DNA from: Trebouxia sp. TZW2008
Taxonomy: Eukaryota; Chlorophyta; Trebouxiophyceae; Trebouxiales; Trebouxiaceae
Length of the DNA: 64,000 bases
Assembly (NCBI GenBank): GCA_002118135.1
Contig: BDIU01000155.1
Coordinates: 248,001-312,000 of the forward strand
Direction of reading: 5' to 3'
The position numbers and the translations under genes were made by a program. Positions within the stretch are counted from its first letter, which is position 1. Every line of letters begins with the position of its first letter. Below, piece after piece: positions 58,478 through 64,000 of the stretch. The notes beneath the pieces are model-generated. The model was not told the origin of the DNA. It saw only the letters and a program-made list of their open reading frames with translations, and made no database searches.

Positions 58478-61400
58478 TCAGGGGGAACAAATGAGTTCGT
58501 GATACGCTACACCCTGCTTCAATCTAACTGCGCTAGAGCTAAGCAAATCCAACTTCGTCCCTGCTTCATTGCCCAGATGCAAACACAATGCTTGCATTGG
58601 ACCCAGCCTCCCTGACATTTTGACACTCGTCAGCTGCTGACACCAATGGCCGCCTGTGCTTTTGCTTGCAGCTATAGAGACACCCCTTGCATTGTCTTGA
58701 GCCACGACGACGCCAATATTGCTGAAGACATGAACAACACTGCTCAGCACTCTCACATGAGCCGCAGGGACTTTTATCTCAACGCCCAGCTGAAGAAAGA
58801 CTGCTGGTGATTGCTGTTGCGTTACCAGCAGGACCAGACAAAGCTGTGCCATTAGTTGTACCATTGGCTGTGGGAACAGGTCCATCAGGACCAGGCAAGG
58901 GTGCACCATTTGCAGCTGTTGCTGGTGTGTTGGCTCGCACTGGAAGAATGTTGAGACTGGGTTGACCAGCAGCAGAGGCAGTGGACCCCTCAGAGGTGAT
59001 GGGGGGTGCGACCCCTACGGAGCTGGGGTCATTGCCAGCAGCCGTCTCTGGTGTAATGATGGCACCTGCCAATGCACACAAAATCAAGTCAGCAGTGGCT
59101 GTTGGTGTGCTTGCTTGCACTGGTAAGGTGTTGAGACTGGGTTGACCAGCAGCAGTGACAGTGGACCCCTCAGAGGTGATCGGGCGTGCAGCCCTCAGGG
59201 AGCTGGGGTCATTGCCAGCAGCAGTCTCTGGTGTGATAGTGACACCTGCGATGCACACTAGGTCAACAGCCCATACAAATTTGAGAGTCACTGCCTGTGC
59301 ATCGCTTGAACCTATCAGTGGCAGCTCAGTGGTCAACCCAGCACAGTTTAGGGCGATCTCACCAAGTTCAGGCTCAGCTGCAATCAGCTCAATAATTGAT
59401 GTTTATAGCCACTTGCATGTGAAATCACAGTATGCTGTCAAAGGCAAGATCCAGGGATGTTGCTATTGCACCTGTCCGACTATGGAGACAAGCCAGGGTT
59501 GCCAGCTAGCAGGGTGACTCCTGCCAGACCATAAGGCAATCGTCAAGAGCAGGCCTGACCCGTCAGCCTGACAAAATTGCACCATCATATCACGTGCAGG
59601 TCAATGGAAATGAAGATATATTCACCTTGGGCAAACACAGGCTTTACTTCTGCAGATTGTGGTGCAGGCGCCAGAAACAAGCCAAGACTTTGACTCAGAC
59701 AGGCAAGACCATTGCATCAGATGCAGAACAAAGAGTCAAAATTGTTATTCTCCTGACAAGATTTGACACCTACCTGGGGCAAAAACAGGCTTGACTTCTC
59801 CAGATTGGGGTGCAGGGGCTAAAGACAAGCCTGGGTTGCCAGCCAGGAAGGTGCAGCCATCCTGGTAACGTGTCTTGTGGTAGTAGCTGTAGTAGGTGGA
59901 ATTGATCACAGGGCACAGTGTAGGGTTGGGGTTGGTGCAAGGGGGGGCTGGGGGTGCTGGGGGTGCAGGTGGGGCGGGAGGGGGGTCACTTGCTGGCGGG
60001 GGCTCCTGCACAAGCATTGACATCAGACATCTGTGTTGACAGTTCACAAGCAATGCACAGCATCATGCATGACTACATAGAGTCAGCTCTTGAAGGGCAA
60101 TGCGACAAGATGTTGCACACAGCACACTTTGCCTGGCACATCACACATGCTTGAGACAGCCCAACACGTGCAACTGTTTTGGCACTCAACAACTACTGCT
60201 ACACCAATAAATGATAACAACACTCGCTGCTACAACAACAGCATTCACCACTCTAGTATGAACAGTCACTGCCCAAGACTGCCCAAGACTGTTACGTATT
60301 CAATGTGACAGGATGATCAAACAGGGCTTGATGGTTATGCAAACTCCAAGCGCTGTATGCATCATGAAAGCGCGGGGGAGCTTACTGGGCACTGGATGGT
60401 GTAGTTGCTGGGGCAGCCCTTCAGAAAGCAGTTCTTGTCAACGGGGCTGTAGGCAAATGCTGAGCAGCCTGGGGCTGTTTCACAGGCCACCATGCAGTCA
60501 GAGGGACTGTGTACTGGAGCTACATTGCCAATGCCACTCTGCACCAACAGACACAGTCATTGTTCAGGACTCAAGAACAGTTTGTTTCATGCTTCCAAAG
60601 ATGCAGTTGGAGTGATTGTATACTGGAGCCACATTGCCAATGCCCATCTGCATGCACAGCAACACTACTGTCAGACATCCCAGCAGAAGGCACACAAGCA
60701 AACACCCTGTGGTGCTGGTGTCTGTAGAGACTTTACAGCAACACTGTCAATGCCAGGACAGGAGGTGACACACTCACAAAGATCTGGTCACATATTCAGG
60801 CGCTATGGCATTCACAGCAGGGCTCGGACTGCTTTGCATGCTTTACACTGTGACAAGCAGCCAGAGCACATTGCCAGTTGCTGTGCTGTATTGGCTGTGA
60901 AGCCATACTGGTTGCGTAAGGGTGCGGTGATAGGCAGACCCTGGGTCGTCTAGGGGGTAAGCCACATCACAGATGAGGGGTCCCTGGATGGCTTCAGTCA
61001 CACACTCAGACAATGCTAACAGCAGGTTTTGGGGTTCTTGGTATGCTGTACGTTTTGACAAGCAGTCACTGCACACTGCTAGTAGGGTGCTCAGTTCGCC
61101 ATGGAGTCTTACTGCTTGTGTAAGTGTGGGGTCATAGGCAGAGCCTGGGGCGTCCAGGGGGTAAGCCACATCACAAATGAGGGGTCCTTGTGTGGCTTCA
61201 GTCACATACTCAGATGCCAGGGCATTCACAGCAGGGCTAGGACTGCAGCTGGTGACGCCGTCTCCTGTGTACCCTAGCCAGCATTGGCATTGGAAGCCGC
61301 CTGCAATGCATGCAAAACATCTTCTGGGCAATGGTTTTGACAGTAGTTCCTGCATAGCACGATGGTCAGGAATGTCGCTGCTTATATGATTGTCAGGGCA

Positions 61401-62349
61401 AACAATTTGTGCATGGCATGGCGCAGCTGCTTGTTTGCACGCTGCATCTTGACTGCAAGGGCATGGATTTGAGCGCATCTGACAGCAGACATTCATGCTC
61501 ATATAATCTTGAATGGTCGTCCAGCAGAACACAGGAGCGAGTTGCAGCAAACAAGTGTGCTGCTTGCTTGCTGGACAACAAATAAAGTGGCATGTCCTGC
61601 TTACTGTAAGTGCACATATCTTGTGCTTTTTGTAACACTTGTACAGCGTCGGCTTGCTGGCTTTAAGGCATAACAATACAAAAATCGCAATTTTAAGCAT
61701 GAAGAAGCAGTTTAAACAAAAATTGTATGCAAAGCATTGCAAAGCATAAATTTGAAATTCATCAAGGACATACCTTGAGTGTTGATGCAAGCAGCATCCT
61801 GTGCGCAGTTGTCAGTGCCACGCACACACTCATTGATGTCAATGTTGCATGTTGGCCCTTCAAACCTGCAGGCATCACAAATCAACTTGCTGATGCTCAC
61901 AAGAACAGATGGCCCAATGCAAGTGTTTGCATTTCTGTGCATAATGCTATCTCTGCAGCCATGGTGTATTGTTGGCTTGTATCAAAAAGCTTTTGTACTA
62001 CGATCTGGGCCTGAGTGCTCAACAAACATGAAACATGCTGTAGTCAATGAGCGAGTCAAACCCTTTGTGAAGACCTATTTGCTGTGAGTATTTAGCTGAG
62101 GCCTCCAACTGTTGCACATTCATTCATACAATTGATGGCCGGATTGCCCCAGATGCAAAACGCCCCTTGTAAGCCATCCCTCCCGTACAAGCAACTGTAG
62201 CAGTTGCATGCATGGGCCATACAGTTTGAAGAAGGTGTCCTGCATCTAGTACAAAGCGCCCAAGTGCTACTTGATGACAGCATAGCTGCATGACCACAAG
62301 CAGGCTCGTCCAAAAGTGCAGCATGACTCAGTGCCCTTGTCTTCATCAA
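58478..62349 (-). CDS. secreted multidomain EGF/PAN-domain protein (partial model)
   Basis: Putative extracellular or cell-wall protein. Recognised exons (minus, N to C): a Cys-rich exon about 62240-62100 (SSNCMAHACNCYSCLYG); 61865-61774 with a calcium-binding EGF start DINECVRGTDNCAQDAACIN; 61300-61113 with the EGF end CQCWLGYTGDGVTSC and a block AVNALASEYVTEATQGPL; 60538-60386, a PAN/apple-like domain (SPSDCMVACETAPGCSAFAY); 60005-59774, a proline linker (PPPAPPAPPAPPAPP) and CTFLAGNPGL; and 59065 downward, a Ser/Thr/Pro-rich tail. A further frame at 58807-58478 may be the last exon. Domain choice suggests adhesion or matrix; pherophorin-like linkers are common in green algae. The N-terminal exon and signal peptide were not found. 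Confidence 0.6.
59090..59245 (-). repeat. decoy or alternative copy of tail exon, 180-bp unit
   Basis: GVTITPETAAGNDPSS.. from 59245 matches GAIITPETAAGNDPSS.. from 59065, exactly 180 bp apart, each preceded by a cag acceptor. The two stay in the same open frame. Confidence 0.85.
59475..59710 (-). repeat. decoy copies of the proline-linker exon end
   Basis: Two partial copies (near 59625-59690 and 59475-59515) of the segment encoding AGNPGLSLAPAPQSGEVKP lie downstream of the real exon end at 59774. Confidence 0.7.
60600..60660 (-). repeat. decoy copy of PAN exon start
   Basis: Repeats the acceptor (TGCAG) and first about 50 bp of the exon at 60538, reading MGIGNVAPVYNHSNC against SGIGNVAPVHSPSDC. 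Two conserved features are altered. Confidence 0.8.
60910..61010 (-). repeat. decoy copy of EGF exon end
   Basis: Repeats VTEATQGPLICDVAYPLDAP from exon 61300-61113 as VTEAIQGPLICDVAYPLDDP about 210 bp downstream. Confidence 0.85.
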
Positions 62350-62399
62350 AAAAGTAATGCTGGGTTTGCATCACTAGACAGTGCTCAAGATATTTGACA

Positions 62400-64000
62400 G
62401 GATGCCTGCCTGATGGCAAGCAGGCTACTTCCAAGAAACGGTCCAAAGGAGCCAAAAGAATTGCAAACAAATGGCAGAACGGCATTCTGGCTCAGCGAGT
62501 GCCATTCAGGGCTTTGACTTGGGTGGCAGAGCAGTCCTGTCTGCGAAACCACTACAAAGTGCTCTTGAGTGCTTTATGACAGTATGTCTGCTTGATGAGA
62601 AGCATGCTGACTCAACACAACTGCGTTATGGCCCCCTCAGTGCTACTCAAGCCTTTGACTCAAAGGCAGAAGCAGCTTTGGGTCTGAAGCACTACAAAAG
62701 GCTTTGAGCACTCTGTGACAGTGTGTCTGCCTGAACACAAGCAGGCTGGTCTGAATGGTGCATCATGACATGCTCAGACCCGTTCAAGCCTTTAACCCGA
62801 GCTGTTGAGCAACTTTGGCTCTGGGCCATCACAACATGCTATACAGACTTTGTGGCAGTTTGTGACTCATGACAAGAAGACGCATTGTGGCTCTCACAGT
62901 GCCATTCAAGCCTCTGACTTTGGTGGAGAAGCAGCCCTGAGTTTGAACCTTCAAGGTCTTCTGAGTGCTTTGTGACGGTGTGGTGCCTGACCACAAGCAG
63001 GCTGGTCTAGATGTTTTGTCACAACATACACAGTGCCGTTCAAGCCTTTGACTTGAGCTGTTGAGCAATGTTGGATCTGGACTTGAACAACATGCTATCA
63101 ACACTCTGTGGCAGCGCTCGTGACTCATGACAAGAAAGTGCATTGTGGCTCGCAAAGTGCCATTCAAGACTCTGACTTTGGTGGAGAAGCAGCCCAGAAT
63201 CAGACCTTCAAGGTGCTCTGAGTGGTTTGTGACAATGCGCCTGCCTGATCACACGCCTGTCATCAGGAATCCACATCATCACAAAGTACTCAGAGCGTTT
63301 TGTACTGGTTCAAGTGAAAGACTGCTTTGCCACCCGAAGCATCACGACTTACCCGATGCCACTCCAAGCCATGACTTGAGAGGAGAAGCAGTCCTTAGTC
63401 TCAACCGCTACAAGGTGATCTGAGTGCTGAGTGACGGTGTTCCTGCCTTGTCATCAGGCAATACAACATCATAAAGTCCTCGGAGCACTTTGCAGTGGTT
63501 AAAATGAGGGACTGTTTTGCCGCCCGAAGCATCACGACCTACCCAGCTCGTTCCAAGCTTTTGACTTGACTGGAAGATCAGTCCCACGTCTACACCAATG
63601 CAAAGTGCTTGGAGCACTGTTTGACAGTGTGTCTGCTTGATGGCAAGCAACCATTGCATTGTGACCTCAACTACAAAAGGACTCCTGGGTCTAGACAGGT
63701 ACAAAGTGCGTTTGTAACTCTTTGACTGTGTGTCTGCTTGATAGCAAGCAGACTGGATTTTGGGACCCTACGGAAATGCTAAAACAGCAGAAGTGCTGCA
63801 ATGAGGTGCGAATAGCATGCAAAAGAAGTGCAGAAACATGCCTAAATATGCATTATGGCTCACCGAATTTGAGCCTTTGACTCCGGGTGGCAGAGCAGTT
63901 CTGAGTCTGGCCACCTATGACGTGCTCTGCATGCTTTGTCACAGTGTATCTGCCGGATGACAATCATGTTATGGTGTCAGCCACACATGCTGTCACAAGA
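62400..64000. repeat. degenerate tandem repeat array, about 10 units, runs off the window
   Basis: A unit recurs containing, in order, cattcaagcctttgact, gagaagcag.cct, a tacaaagtgctctgagtgc-like block, tgtgacagtgtgtctgc and tgatgacaagcaggctg. Marker words occur near 62575, 62717, 62850, 62971, 63113, 63230, 63432, 63620, 63723 and 63937, so spacing is about 100-215 bp. No long conserved frame runs through it. Confidence 0.75.

Overview
The window is nuclear DNA from a photosynthetic eukaryote, most likely a green alga of the Trebouxiophyceae or a near relative. Reasons: the genes are dense and rich in spliceosomal introns (GT..TGCAG, a few GC..AG); there is a U2 snRNA gene, a chlorophyll a/b-binding protein, HAK/KUP potassium transporter, ferroportin and bZIP genes of plant/algal type, and short tracts of the plant-type telomere unit TTTAGGG. 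A CCDC114/CCDC63-type outer dynein arm docking subunit and a roadblock dynein light chain suggest a flagellated stage. The order-level placement is inference.

Layout (+ or - strand): 0.4-3.4 kb bZIP factor (+); 4.8-5.5 profilin-like (-); 6.0-7.9 light-harvesting protein (+); 8.8-11.8 PAQR-type seven-TM protein (+) carrying a hAT-like MITE in its last intron; 13.2-18.7 CinA-like/nucleotidylyltransferase fusion (-); 19.2-22.3 RWD-domain DFRP2/Gir2 protein (+); 22.5-24.0 unknown helical protein (-); 24.2-24.4 U2 snRNA (-); about 25.2-28.5 outer dynein arm docking subunit (-), divergent from 28.7-29.0 roadblock/LC7 (+); 29.4-33.5 fatty acyl-CoA reductase (-); 34.4-36.9 plastid-type family 2 glycosyltransferase (-); 37.9-46.7 HAK/KUP transporter with 16 exons (+); 48.5-51.1 Ala/Ser-rich unknown (-); 51.8-55.0 ferroportin (+); 55.6-57.7 cis-prenyltransferase (-); about 58.5-62.3 secreted EGF/PAN protein (-); 62.4-64.0 degenerate tandem repeat array.

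For most genes I rebuilt exon chains by hand from protein similarity plus splice sites and checked that intron phases agree. CDS sums divisible by three support the models of bZIP, profilin-like, PAQR, CinA-NMNAT, docking subunit (partial), FAR, GT2, KUP, ferroportin and cis-PT.

The most striking feature is genome-wide in style rather than one gene: introns in at least seven genes are filled with tandem, decaying copies of the END of the adjacent exon together with its splice site. Copies on the 5' side keep the acceptor and the first part of the exon; copies on the 3' side keep the last part of the exon and the donor. Units are mostly about 100-210 bp. The clearest case is the KUP terminal exon, with six copies at a period near 126 bp. 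These arrays create many decoy splice sites and look like an active route of intron growth.
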